A DNA stretch of 6,382 bases, from positions 1-6,382 of the forward strand of contig JAFPBP010000023.1 of the NCBI GenBank assembly GCA_017424085.1, in the 5' to 3' direction. The notes under the pieces are model-generated. The model searched no databases. It was not told where the DNA came from and was given only the letters and a program-made list of their open reading frames with translations. The DNA comes from Clostridia bacterium. Its GTDB lineage: Bacteria > Bacillota > Clostridia > Oscillospirales > UBA644. The position numbers and the translations under genes are program-made. Shown one piece after another: positions 1 through 5,778 of this stretch. Numbering within the stretch: the stretch's first letter is position 1; the number at the start of each line of letters is the position of its first letter.

Positions 1-54
1 ATCATCGTTTTGAATTACGTGCTGAGTAAGCTGATCGTATTCCGCAAAAAATGA
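1..54 (+). CDS. GtrA-like membrane protein, C-terminal end only
   Basis: Only the last 17 codons and the TGA stop are inside the window. They read IIVLNYVLSKLIVFRKK. A hydrophobic helix followed by N-Y-x-L-S-x-x-x-V-F-R and a basic end is the usual finish of GtrA-family small membrane proteins, which have four membrane helices and are linked to moving lipid-linked sugars, often beside a glycosyltransferase. The family call rests on this short tail alone, and the rest of the gene and its neighbours lie to the left. No clear terminator with a T-run follows directly; the next strong structure is the hairpin beginning 27 bases after the stop. Confidence 0.5.
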   Translation: MIVLNYVLSKLIVFRKK

Positions 55-80
55 GATAAAAAATTGAACCGCCTGCAGTA

Positions 81-132
81 ATGGGCACGCGCAATAACGA
101 AGGATTAACATAAGTTATTCGAGCGTGCCCAT
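81..132. repeat. Long two-part inverted repeat (hairpin)
   Basis: The outer arms ATGGGCACGC (81-90) and GCGTGCCCAT (123-132) are a perfect 10-bp inverted repeat. Inside them, after a small internal loop (GC on one side, CGA on the other), AATAAC (93-98) pairs with GTTATT (114-119), leaving a 15-base loop. No T-run follows on either strand, so it is not a typical intrinsic terminator. It abuts the array of small hairpins at 134-295 and may be one end of the same element. It contains no plausible gene. Confidence 0.75.
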
Positions 133-133
133 A

Positions 134-295
134 ATGAATTGCCCTAAATGGCATGAATTGGCTTGCGCCGTGAATTGAACTTCGTTCATGAATTGCCTTC
201 GGCATGATAAATCATAGCAATTCAATTCATGAAAACAAAGTTTTCAAATCATGAAGCCATCAGGCTTCAATTCATGACGCAAAGCGTCAATTCAT
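134..295. repeat. Array of mini-hairpins between ATGAATTG boxes, inverted about a central palindrome
   Basis: The left half has ATGAATTG-type boxes at 134-141, 153-160, 170-177 (first base G) and 188-195. The right half has the reverse complement CAATTCAT at 223-230, 245-252 (variant CAAATCAT), 268-275 and 288-295. The centre is the palindrome ATGAT-AA-ATCAT (204-215). Between boxes sit small inverted repeats: GCC/GGC (141-152), GGC/GCC (160-169), GAAC-TTC-GTTC (177-187), GCC-TTC-GGC (195-203), TGAAAAC-AAA-GTTTTCA (230-246), TGAAGCC-ATCA-GGCTTCA (252-269) and TGACGC-AAA-GCGTCA (275-289). The two halves could also pair with each other into a long branched fold. The design resembles dispersed extragenic palindromic elements. 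No coding frame here is convincing. Outside these repeats, 55-80, 296-327 and 374-421 show nothing I recognise. Confidence 0.7.
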
Positions 296-327
296 TACTA
301 TCTGGAGAAAATTGTCTGAAGCAACGC

Positions 328-374
328 AAAAGCACTTATGACAAACGATTTATTCGTTATCATAAGTGCTTTTT
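328..374. terminator. Strong bidirectional terminator-like hairpin
   Basis: AAAAGCACTTATGA (328-341) and TCATAAGTGCTTTT (360-373) form a perfect 14-bp stem. Inside it AACGA and TCGTT can pair further. A five-T run (370-374) follows on the forward strand, and a four-T run (complement of 328-331) on the reverse strand. It lies about 50 bases beyond the stop of the reverse-strand LacI-family gene, so ending that transcript is its most likely job. It could also stop read-through from the left. Confidence 0.7.
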
Positions 375-421
375 GTTAAAACTTCGTTATGGGGCTCACG
401 CTAATTGCAAGCGGTTCTTTT

Positions 422-1381
422 TCAATCGGAAAGAAGCGACGGAATGAAAGTCTCCTTTGCGTCGGGGAATGTCCCCGTCTGCAGATACCGTTCCGCAGAG
501 GCGATACAGACGGAGACCTGCCGCTCCAGATCCTGGGTCAGGGTCAAAATGGGGCGTCCGCTCTGCCGATAGGACTCAAGGGACGGTGCCTGCTCAAACC
601 CGATGCAGACGACCTCCCGCGCGATGCGGCATTTATCCAGTGCAAGACAGACGGCGGGAAGCACGCCCGTTTCGCAAAAAACGCCGTCAAAGGGTTTTGC
701 CTCACTGATCTGCCGCGCCAAAAGAGAAGCGAGATAGGGCTTATTCTCGGGAATCGACAGGCGATCTACCACCACAGCATGCGAGAGACGGGAGAAAAAG
801 CTTTCGGTGCGGGCAAGGGACAAGGGCGTTCTTTCGGTCAGAGTCAGATGCAAAAAGCGACGGCACCGGGGATAGCGTTCGCGAACGGCATCCCCCAAAC
901 GGGAACCGTCGGCACGGGGATCGGAGCCGAAGAAAAAGGCGTTGACCATGGAAACGTATTCACAGAAGAAAAAGACGGGAACGCCGCATTGGGACAAGGC
1001 ATCGCGCACCGAACCGTCCTCGGGGGCGGCAACAATCAGCAAGGAGGGATCGCATTCCAACGCAGAAGCGAGACAGGACAGAAAGCCATCCTTCTCCCCA
1101 AGGGAAGGATACAAGAAAAAGCGCAGGCGGCGGGTCGTCTTTTCCTGAAACAACCGTCGGACCGATCCCCAGAAATATTCGGGAACCGAGGGAAGGATGC
1201 AAACGCATTCTCCCGAAAAGGAGGTCTGTCGGAGGCGATAGTGCCTCTCCTCTGCGGCGGCACGGATCCGAGCCTCGGTGCGCGCATCCACATCACCGCA
1301 CCCGTTCAGAGCGCGGAATACGGTGGAGGGACTGACCCCCAATTCGACGGACAAATCCCGCAACGACGTCTTTTTTTCCAT
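422..1381 (-). CDS. LacI-family transcriptional regulator
   Basis: This is a 319-residue cytoplasmic DNA-binding regulator. Residues about 5-27 form the N-terminal LacI helix-turn-helix, with SLRDLSVELGVSPSTVFRALNG matching the family pattern of an I/L-x-D-x-A-like helix followed by V-S-x-x-T-V-x-R-x-L-N-G. A linker helix (about 35-49) leads to a periplasmic-binding-protein-like effector domain, with a recognisable GSDPRADGSRLGDAV stretch (152-166) where family members bind the ligand. It is slightly shorter than the usual 330-340 residues and the hinge lacks the common A-R-x-L pattern, so exact operator geometry is uncertain. The start is supported by AGAAAGGAG (complement of 1389-1397), seven bases before ATG. 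It is divergent from the GH109-like gene and probably regulates it and itself in response to a sugar-type ligand; the ligand cannot be read from sequence. Confidence 0.9.
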   Translation of the reverse strand: MEKKTSLRDLSVELGVSPSTVFRALNGCGDVDARTEARIRAAAEERHYRLRQTSFSGECVCILPSVPEYFWGSVRRLFQEKTTRRLRFFLYPSLGEKDGFLSCLASALECDPSLLIVAAPEDGSVRDALSQCGVPVFFFCEYVSMVNAFFFGSDPRADGSRLGDAVRERYPRCRRFLHLTLTERTPLSLARTESFFSRLSHAVVVDRLSIPENKPYLASLLARQISEAKPFDGVFCETGVLPAVCLALDKCRIAREVVCIGFEQAPSLESYRQSGRPILTLTQDLERQVSVCIASAERYLQTGTFPDAKETFIPSLLSD

Positions 1382-1388
1382 AACGCGG

Positions 1389-1397
1389 CTCCTTTCT
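1389..1397 (-). promoter_or_regulatory. Ribosome binding site of the LacI-family gene
   Basis: On the reverse strand this reads AGAAAGGAG and lies seven bases from the ATG at 1381. It supports that start over alternatives. I could not find a convincing -10/-35 pair for this gene. Confidence 0.7.
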
Positions 1398-1447
1398 GCA
1401 AGGGATTTTGGCTTTGTGTATTTGTACCAAAAACCAAACGCTGAATT

Positions 1448-1462
1448 TGTGCAACCTGCACA
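1448..1462. promoter_or_regulatory. Candidate operator: TGTGCA-ACC-TGCACA inverted repeat
   Basis: TGTGCA (1448-1453) and TGCACA (1457-1462) are perfect inverted repeats separated by ACC. The site lies directly upstream of, and nearly touching, the -35 region of the forward promoter, and 67 bases upstream of the divergent regulator's start codon. LacI-family operators are usually even palindromes with a central CG, so the odd three-base centre is atypical. Binding by the adjacent regulator is an inference from position. Confidence 0.5.
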
Positions 1463-1491
1463 TGTTCCGAAACAAAATAATATGGTATAAT
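1463..1491 (+). promoter_or_regulatory. Extended -10 promoter of the GH109-like gene
   Basis: TATAAT (1486-1491) is a perfect -10 box preceded by TGG, giving the extended -10 form TGnTATAAT. The -35 region 17 bases upstream (TGTTCC, 1463-1468) is weak, as is common with extended -10 promoters. Predicted transcription starts near 1498, giving a short leader of about 22 bases before the ATG at 1520. Confidence 0.75.
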
Positions 1492-1519
1492 TAAAGTATC
1501 AAAAAAAGGAGGTTTTCTT

Positions 1520-2815
1520 ATGGACAGAAAACTGAGAATCGGTGTTTTCGGCGGATACCGAGGGCACACCATGATCAACGTTCTTTACGCTCATCCCCAC
1601 GCAGAGCTGGTTGCGGTCTGCGATAAATATCAGCCCCTGCTGGACAAGGTCCGCACCGAGGCGGAGGAAAAGGGCATGAACGTTGCCCTGTTCAACAATT
1701 TTGAAGACTTTTTCAATTACGACATGGACGCCGTGATCCTTGCAAACTATGCAAACGAGCACGCACCCTTCGCAATCCGTTGTCTGGACAAGGGCATGCA
1801 CGTCCTGACCGAGGTTCTCCCCTGCGAGACCATGGCGCAGGCGGTAGAGCTGATCGAGGCGGTGGAGCGGAGCGGCAAGGTTTACGCTTATGCGGAAAAC
1901 TACTGCTACATGAACCATTCCTTTGAAATGTGGCGCCGCTACGAGGAAGGTGCGATCGGCGAGGTCACCTACTGCGAGGGCGAATACATCCACGACTGCT
2001 CCGCCATCTGGCCAAACATTACCTACGGTGAGCGGGACCATTGGAGAAATCGCATGTACGCAACCTTCTATTGCACCCACAGCATCGGTCCCATGCTGAC
2101 CGTTACAGGGCGCCGTCCCGTGCAGGTGGTAGGCTTTGAAACTCCGCCTGACCCCTGCTCTGCAGGTCTTGGCACGGTGGCAGGAAGCGGAATTGAAATG
2201 ATCACGTTGGACAACGGTGCCATCGCCCGCAGCGTTCACGGAGGCTTGAAGAGAGAACCCAGCAGCACCGCCTATATGTTCTACGGGACCAAGGGCATGA
2301 TGGAAACCGCACGGTTCAAGGAAGAAAACAAGAGATTCAATCTTTACAGAGAATCGGATAAGCTTTGCATCGGAGACTGGGAAAAATACGATCCCGAGCC
2401 GGTCATTGAGGCGGATATGGCGAAGAAATTCGCATCCCACGGCGGCGCGGATCTGTATGCGACCCACTTCTTCATCGAGAAGATTCTGGGCAACCCCGTA
2501 GCGGAAAAATACTCCATCGACGTCTACCGCGCGGTGGATATGGGTATCTGCGGAATTCTGGCGTACCGCTCGATCCTGAACGGAAACGTGCCCATCGCCG
2601 TGCCCAATCTGCGAAATCCCGAGGAGCGGGACGCATGGCGCAACGATCACGCCTGCACCACCCCCGAGGTGGCGGGAGATCAGCTGTTGCCCCCGTCCTC
2701 CTTCCCCTCAAAGCGGATCAAGGACGAGGTCTACGACTACGTTCGGGACATCTGGGTCAAGGACAACCACGCAAACGCGGAGCATCCCTATCCCGGAAAC
2801 CCCTTCGAGGAATAA
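1520..2815 (+). CDS. Gfo/Idh/MocA-family protein related to GH109 glycosidases
   Basis: This is a 431-residue protein with no signal peptide, so probably cytoplasmic. The N-terminal Rossmann fold for NAD(P) begins with IGVFGGYRG (7-15). The usual EKP catalytic motif is EVLP here (98-101), so the lysine is absent. GH109 enzymes, which cleave alpha-N-acetylgalactosamine through an NAD-dependent redox mechanism, have a comparable EVPA motif. Other GH109-like signatures as I recall the family are ENYCY (126-130), EGEYIHD (153-159), THSIGP (186-191, with the candidate functional His187) and HGGAD (307-311) before the C-terminal helices. The likely role is sugar or amino-sugar conversion, either glycosidase or oxidoreductase; the substrate is unknown. 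The start has AAGGAGG (1506-1512) seven bases upstream. It sits divergent from a LacI-type regulator, whose candidate operator lies at its promoter. The superfamily call is firm and the GH109 link moderate. Confidence 0.88.
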   Translation: MDRKLRIGVFGGYRGHTMINVLYAHPHAELVAVCDKYQPLLDKVRTEAEEKGMNVALFNNFEDFFNYDMDAVILANYANEHAPFAIRCLDKGMHVLTEVLPCETMAQAVELIEAVERSGKVYAYAENYCYMNHSFEMWRRYEEGAIGEVTYCEGEYIHDCSAIWPNITYGERDHWRNRMYATFYCTHSIGPMLTVTGRRPVQVVGFETPPDPCSAGLGTVAGSGIEMITLDNGAIARSVHGGLKREPSSTAYMFYGTKGMMETARFKEENKRFNLYRESDKLCIGDWEKYDPEPVIEADMAKKFASHGGADLYATHFFIEKILGNPVAEKYSIDVYRAVDMGICGILAYRSILNGNVPIAVPNLRNPEERDAWRNDHACTTPEVAGDQLLPPSSFPSKRIKDEVYDYVRDIWVKDNHANAEHPYPGNPFEE

Positions 2816-2828
2816 AAAAGAGATACAA

Positions 2829-2864
2829 GGCTGTCGCTCATCCAAGGGCGACAGCCGATTTTTT
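2829..2864 (+). terminator. Intrinsic terminator of the GH109-like gene
   Basis: GGCTGTCGC (2829-2837) and GCGACAGCC (2848-2856) form a 9-bp GC-rich stem with a 10-base loop, followed by six Ts (2859-2864). It begins 13 bases after the stop at 2815. The T-run overlaps the stop codon of the convergent hslO gene. On the reverse strand a T-rich stretch follows the stem a few bases further on, so it may work in both directions. Confidence 0.85.
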
Positions 2865-3573
2865 ACAGTTCAAAGGTATATTTCTTCCCGCAGGCGTTGC
2901 AATAGGTGATGATCCTTCCATCCTCCGCAAGATCGGCGCGGTCGGCTTCGGACAGGGAATCCACGAACCGCATCAGCGCGGCACGGGAGCAGGTGCAGCC
3001 AAAACGGAAGGGCATGCTTTCCAAAAATTCAAAGCCGACGGGAATTTCTCCCTGCGGAAGGGACTCCGAGGCAGCGGCGCACAGTCCCTCCAGATCACAG
3101 GAGACACCGGGAAGCTGTTCGGCAACGATGCAGAAGAATGCGCCGTTCGATTCAAAGACACGGCACGCCGACGCGATCTGCAGGCTTTGGGAGAAATAGG
3201 TTGCCACAAGGTCGTCCAAGCCGTGCCCCGTGACCACGCCCGTATAATTCCCGCGAATGGGAAGCTGAAGCGTAACCTCCAGCGTATCCTCCGAGGAAGT
3301 TCCCTCCTCGGGTCTGCCGCGCACGATCCCGTCCCGATCGGCGGTGGCGGAATAGGATCCCACTCCCGCGAGAGACAGGTGAACGATCACCGACGCGCGC
3401 TCGTTTTTCTGAAGAGCGGCAATGCAGCAGGCAAACGCCTCCAGCTTTCCCAGAATGCTCAGAGGCTCCCCTGAGACTTCGTTCAATTCGCCCGAGCGGA
3501 CAACGGAGTCGGACAGGGATACGCAGAAAATGCGGGCGTTTTGCGCCATATATTTTGCAACTTGTTCGGTCAT
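2863..3573 (-). CDS. hslO: Hsp33 redox-regulated molecular chaperone
   Basis: Hsp33 is a cytoplasmic holdase that is activated by oxidation and unfolding of its C-terminal zinc centre and then protects proteins from aggregation. The C-terminal zinc ligands are visible: CTC (Cys193, Cys195) and CNAC (Cys225, Cys228), with spacing close to that of known Hsp33 proteins. The ATYFSQSLQ segment (124-132) matches the conserved Y-F/Y-x-x-S-x-Q region of the main domain. At 236 residues it is shorter than the usual 290 or so. The N-terminal domain appears compact and the protein stops just after the zinc site, so the difference looks like trimming rather than a broken gene. The start has AGGAGGA (complement of 3581-3587) seven bases upstream, and the ATG overlaps the TGA of the upstream methyltransferase. 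Confidence 0.92.
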   Translation of the reverse strand: MTEQVAKYMAQNARIFCVSLSDSVVRSGELNEVSGEPLSILGKLEAFACCIAALQKNERASVIVHLSLAGVGSYSATADRDGIVRGRPEEGTSSEDTLEVTLQLPIRGNYTGVVTGHGLDDLVATYFSQSLQIASACRVFESNGAFFCIVAEQLPGVSCDLEGLCAAASESLPQGEIPVGFEFLESMPFRFGCTCSRAALMRFVDSLSEADRADLAEDGRIITYCNACGKKYTFEL

Positions 3574-4265
3574 GCTTCGGTCCTCCTGACGATAATAATG
3601 GTTCTTCCGTGATAGGACAGAGTGCGGCAGGGGCGAAATCCTGCGGCACAGATCTCGCGGCGAAGGTCGGCGGGATCATACCAACGCTCCCAGATCTCCT
3701 CGTCGGTGCGGGTGTACACCTCCCCTTCCCGACGGAAAACGGTCAACGTCTGGCAGGCGTAGGTGCCGTCGAAGGCGCGGCGCAGAATGAGGCAAGAGCC
3801 ATCGTCCTCCGCAACCTGCGTGGCGTCGGAAAAGAGGGATTTTTGCTTGAGGTCAAAGATAAAATATCCACCGGGCTCGGTGAAATTGTAAAGGCGGCGG
3901 AAAAAGCGCTTCACGTCCCGCTTATCCAGCAGGTGATTCACCGTGTCCATAGAAGAAAAGACCGCGTGATAGGCGCCGTACAGATCGATCTCGGGGAGAG
4001 ATTGGCACATAAGATGGGGGGACAACCCTGCATCGGACAACTTTTCGTGCGCAACGTCCAGCATTTCGGGAGAGGCGTCCACGCCGCTGCAATCAAAGCC
4101 GCGTCGGGTCAGCTCAAGGATCAGGCTTCCCGTGCCGCATCCGCAATCCAGCGCCAGCGGGTTATCGGGCAAGGACAGATGCGGGAGGATATGATCCAGA
4201 TAATCGGCGTAATCAAAGCCGCCGTTGAAGCGGTCGTAATCCCGCGCAATGGCATCGTAATCCAT
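3570..4265 (-). CDS. Class I SAM-dependent methyltransferase
   Basis: This is a 231-residue cytoplasmic methyltransferase of the Rossmann-like class I fold. Motif I is LDCGCGTG (39-46), the S-adenosylmethionine loop. GVDASPEML (61-69) contains the acidic residue expected to bind the ribose. HAVFSSMDTVNHL (100-112) and PGGYFIFDL (131-139) match later core strands. The N-terminal YDAIARDYDRFN is typical of small Bacillota methyltransferases. The substrate is unknown. I chose the ATG at 4265 rather than an upstream ATG at 4322, because AAAGGAA (complement of 4271-4277) precedes it at six bases and homology begins there, while 4322 lacks a binding site. The stop overlaps the hslO start as ATGA, so the two form one operon with likely coupled translation. 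A reverse -10-like TATTAT (complement of 4340-4345) is only a weak promoter candidate. Confidence 0.85.
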   Translation of the reverse strand: MDYDAIARDYDRFNGGFDYADYLDHILPHLSLPDNPLALDCGCGTGSLILELTRRGFDCSGVDASPEMLDVAHEKLSDAGLSPHLMCQSLPEIDLYGAYHAVFSSMDTVNHLLDKRDVKRFFRRLYNFTEPGGYFIFDLKQKSLFSDATQVAEDDGSCLILRRAFDGTYACQTLTVFRREGEVYTRTDEEIWERWYDPADLRREICAAGFRPCRTLSYHGRTIIIVRRTEA

Positions 4266-4315
4266 ACAAATTCCTTTCGGAGTTAAATTTGTTACAAAGA
4301 TTTCAAAAAATTCTC

Positions 4316-4344
4316 TTTTCATTGTCGCTCGGATGTGTTATAAT
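4316..4344 (+). promoter_or_regulatory. Extended -10 promoter of the S11-like gene
   Basis: TATAAT (4339-4344) is preceded by TGT, giving the extended -10 form TGnTATAAT. TTTTCA (4316-4321) lies 17 bases upstream as a partial -35 match (4 of 6). The predicted leader is about 40 bases, ending in AGGAG (4378-4382), nine bases before the ATG at 4392. Confidence 0.7.
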
Positions 4345-4391
4345 ATAAATATATACACACAACACACGAAAACCTTGAGGAGAGAGCATCC

Positions 4392-5732
4392 ATGAAACGA
4401 TTCTTCCCTCGGATCGCCGCCTTAGCGCTTGCCTTGATCCTGTTCGGGACGGGGATCCCCTGCGCGGCGGTAACCGACGAGGCGCCTGAAATCGGCGCGG
4501 AATACGCAGTGATCTTCAATGCAGACGACGGCGGAGAGATCCTGTACGGAAAAAATGAAACGAAAGAGGTTTACTGCGGATTTCTGCCGCGAGTCATGAC
4601 CTGCCTGATGATCCTGGAGCAGGTAAAGGATCTTGACGAGACGGTCACGATCACGAAAGAAATGATTCTGAACACGCCGACCATGTCCAACGTAAATCTC
4701 ACAGAGGGGAACAAGGTCCCCTGGAGAAGCCTGATCACCTGCATCACCGTGGCAAACGCACAGGAGGCGGCGGTAGCGGCGGCGATCACGCTGGCAGGAT
4801 CCCTATCCTCCTTCGTGGATCAGATGAACGTAAGAGCCAAGGAGCTTGGCGCCGCGAATACATATTTCACCAACGTAACGGGAAGCTTTACCTCCAACAC
4901 CAAGCAGATCACCACGTTGAGCGACTGCGCAAAGATCATCAGCGAGGCATTGCAGCATCCCGAAATCGCGGAAGCGGCATCCCAGAGGATCGCAACGATC
5001 ACGGTCAACGGAAAAACGCGGAGCATTTATACCCGCAACATGCTCATTGAAACCACCAGCAAGTATTACAACGCGGCGGCGAACGGGTTATTTATCTACT
5101 CCGAAACGAAAAGCAATTCCTCCATCGCAACCTACCGTAAGGATTCGGATCGAAAGATCATTTCCCTTGCCATCACCACCGAGGGGTTGCCCGCTCTGTA
5201 CAAGGATGCGGGGGCGCTTCTGACCTATTCGCAGAACCGATACGCAACCCGAACCATCCTCCCTGCGGGGAAGGAGATGGCGGAGGTCAAGGTGATCTAC
5301 GGGGCGGAGGCGGATCACGTGATCCTGATTTCAGGATCCTCCATCACCGCTCTCGTTCCGAAGATCTACAGCGAGGATAACGTGGATCTGGTTTTCGACC
5401 TTCCCGAAAGCATCACGGCGCCCGTGGAAAAGGGGACGGTGCTTGGGACGGTGACGGTCTACTGCGGGGGGAAATCCTACGGAACCGTAGATCTGAAGAC
5501 CCAATCGTCGGTGAGCATGGATCACTTCGAGCTTTATTCCACGAAGCTTGTCAACTTCTTCAAGCAGCCTTACTTCTGGGGGACTCTGCTTGCCATCTTC
5601 GTTCTGGTAACGGCGTATATCTTATTGGGCTATCTGATCAACCGACCCAAAAAACGGAAGCGCACTCCCACGGGAACCACGGGAGGTCGGATCCGCATGG
5701 TGGGATCGGGCGAAGAAGACGACGACGAATAA
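4392..5732 (+). CDS. Membrane-anchored S11/PBP5-like protein, apparently catalytically inactive
   Basis: This is a 446-residue protein with a signal peptide (about 1-26: basic MKR, hydrophobic core, CAA before the probable cleavage), a D,D-carboxypeptidase-like (peptidase S11) domain at about 33-285, a beta-rich PBP5_C-like domain (about 286-375), a membrane helix (about 395-415) and a charged tail ending EEDDDE. The family is recognisable from FVDQMNVRAKELGAANTYFTN (start at 141), which matches the conserved M-N-x-x-A-x-x-L-G-x-x-x-T-x-F region. All three active-site motifs are altered. S-x-x-K aligns with FLPR (64-67), S-x-N with NAQ (122-124), and K-T-G with FIY (234-236). It is therefore unlikely to trim peptidoglycan. 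It may bind the wall or a partner, or act as a regulator. The open reading frame is intact with a good promoter and terminator, arguing against a decaying gene. Confidence 0.85.
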   Translation: MKRFFPRIAALALALILFGTGIPCAAVTDEAPEIGAEYAVIFNADDGGEILYGKNETKEVYCGFLPRVMTCLMILEQVKDLDETVTITKEMILNTPTMSNVNLTEGNKVPWRSLITCITVANAQEAAVAAAITLAGSLSSFVDQMNVRAKELGAANTYFTNVTGSFTSNTKQITTLSDCAKIISEALQHPEIAEAASQRIATITVNGKTRSIYTRNMLIETTSKYYNAAANGLFIYSETKSNSSIATYRKDSDRKIISLAITTEGLPALYKDAGALLTYSQNRYATRTILPAGKEMAEVKVIYGAEADHVILISGSSITALVPKIYSEDNVDLVFDLPESITAPVEKGTVLGTVTVYCGGKSYGTVDLKTQSSVSMDHFELYSTKLVNFFKQPYFWGTLLAIFVLVTAYILLGYLINRPKKRKRTPTGTTGGRIRMVGSGEEDDDE

Positions 5733-5748
5733 AACTGAGATAAAAGGG

Positions 5749-5777
5749 CTCCGCACCGCTGAGGTGCGGAGTTTTTT
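5749..5777 (+). terminator. Intrinsic terminator of the S11-like gene
   Basis: CTCCGCACC (5749-5757) and GGTGCGGAG (5763-5771) form a 9-bp GC-rich stem with a five-base loop, followed by six Ts (5772-5777). It starts 16 bases after the stop at 5732 and ends one base before the stop codon of the convergent phosphatase gene. The reverse strand has only a short A/T-mixed stretch after the stem, so forward use is the better supported. Confidence 0.88.
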
Positions 5778-5778
5778 A

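Noticed and set aside
134..295. CRISPR array
   Set aside because: The boxes are only eight bases, switch orientation midway, and the intervals are short self-complementary stems rather than unique spacers. No cas gene is present.
229..447. A 72-codon forward open frame in the hairpin region
   Set aside because: It consists of translated repeat boxes and the terminator hairpin, so it is a by-product of repeat structure rather than a gene.
1406..1432. TTTTGG/CCAAAA inverted repeat upstream of the LacI-family gene as a second operator
   Set aside because: The arms are only six bases with a 15-base spacer in AT-rich sequence, which is readily explained by chance.
389..1444. A 351-codon forward open frame opposite the LacI-family gene
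   Set aside because: It is antisense to a clear LacI-family protein with its own ribosome binding site. The translation is low-complexity, Gly/Arg/Lys-rich and matches no family I know, as expected for a shadow frame in GC-rich DNA.
1499..2650. A 383-codon reverse open frame opposite the GH109-like gene
   Set aside because: The forward frame has the promoter, ribosome binding site and family motifs. The reverse frame has no recognisable domain, and its end falls inside the forward gene's promoter and leader region.
2635..3474. A 279-codon forward open frame across the GH109-like 3' end and hslO
   Set aside because: It runs through the terminator and antisense to the conserved Hsp33 zinc domain, and no family features are visible.
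3555..4286. A 243-codon forward open frame opposite the methyltransferase
   Set aside because: It is antisense to a gene with clear SAM-binding motifs and lacks recognisable motifs of its own.
4266..4322. Longer 250-residue methyltransferase starting at 4322
   Set aside because: The added 19 residues have no ribosome binding site upstream and precede the point where family-like sequence begins, while the 4265 ATG has a good site.
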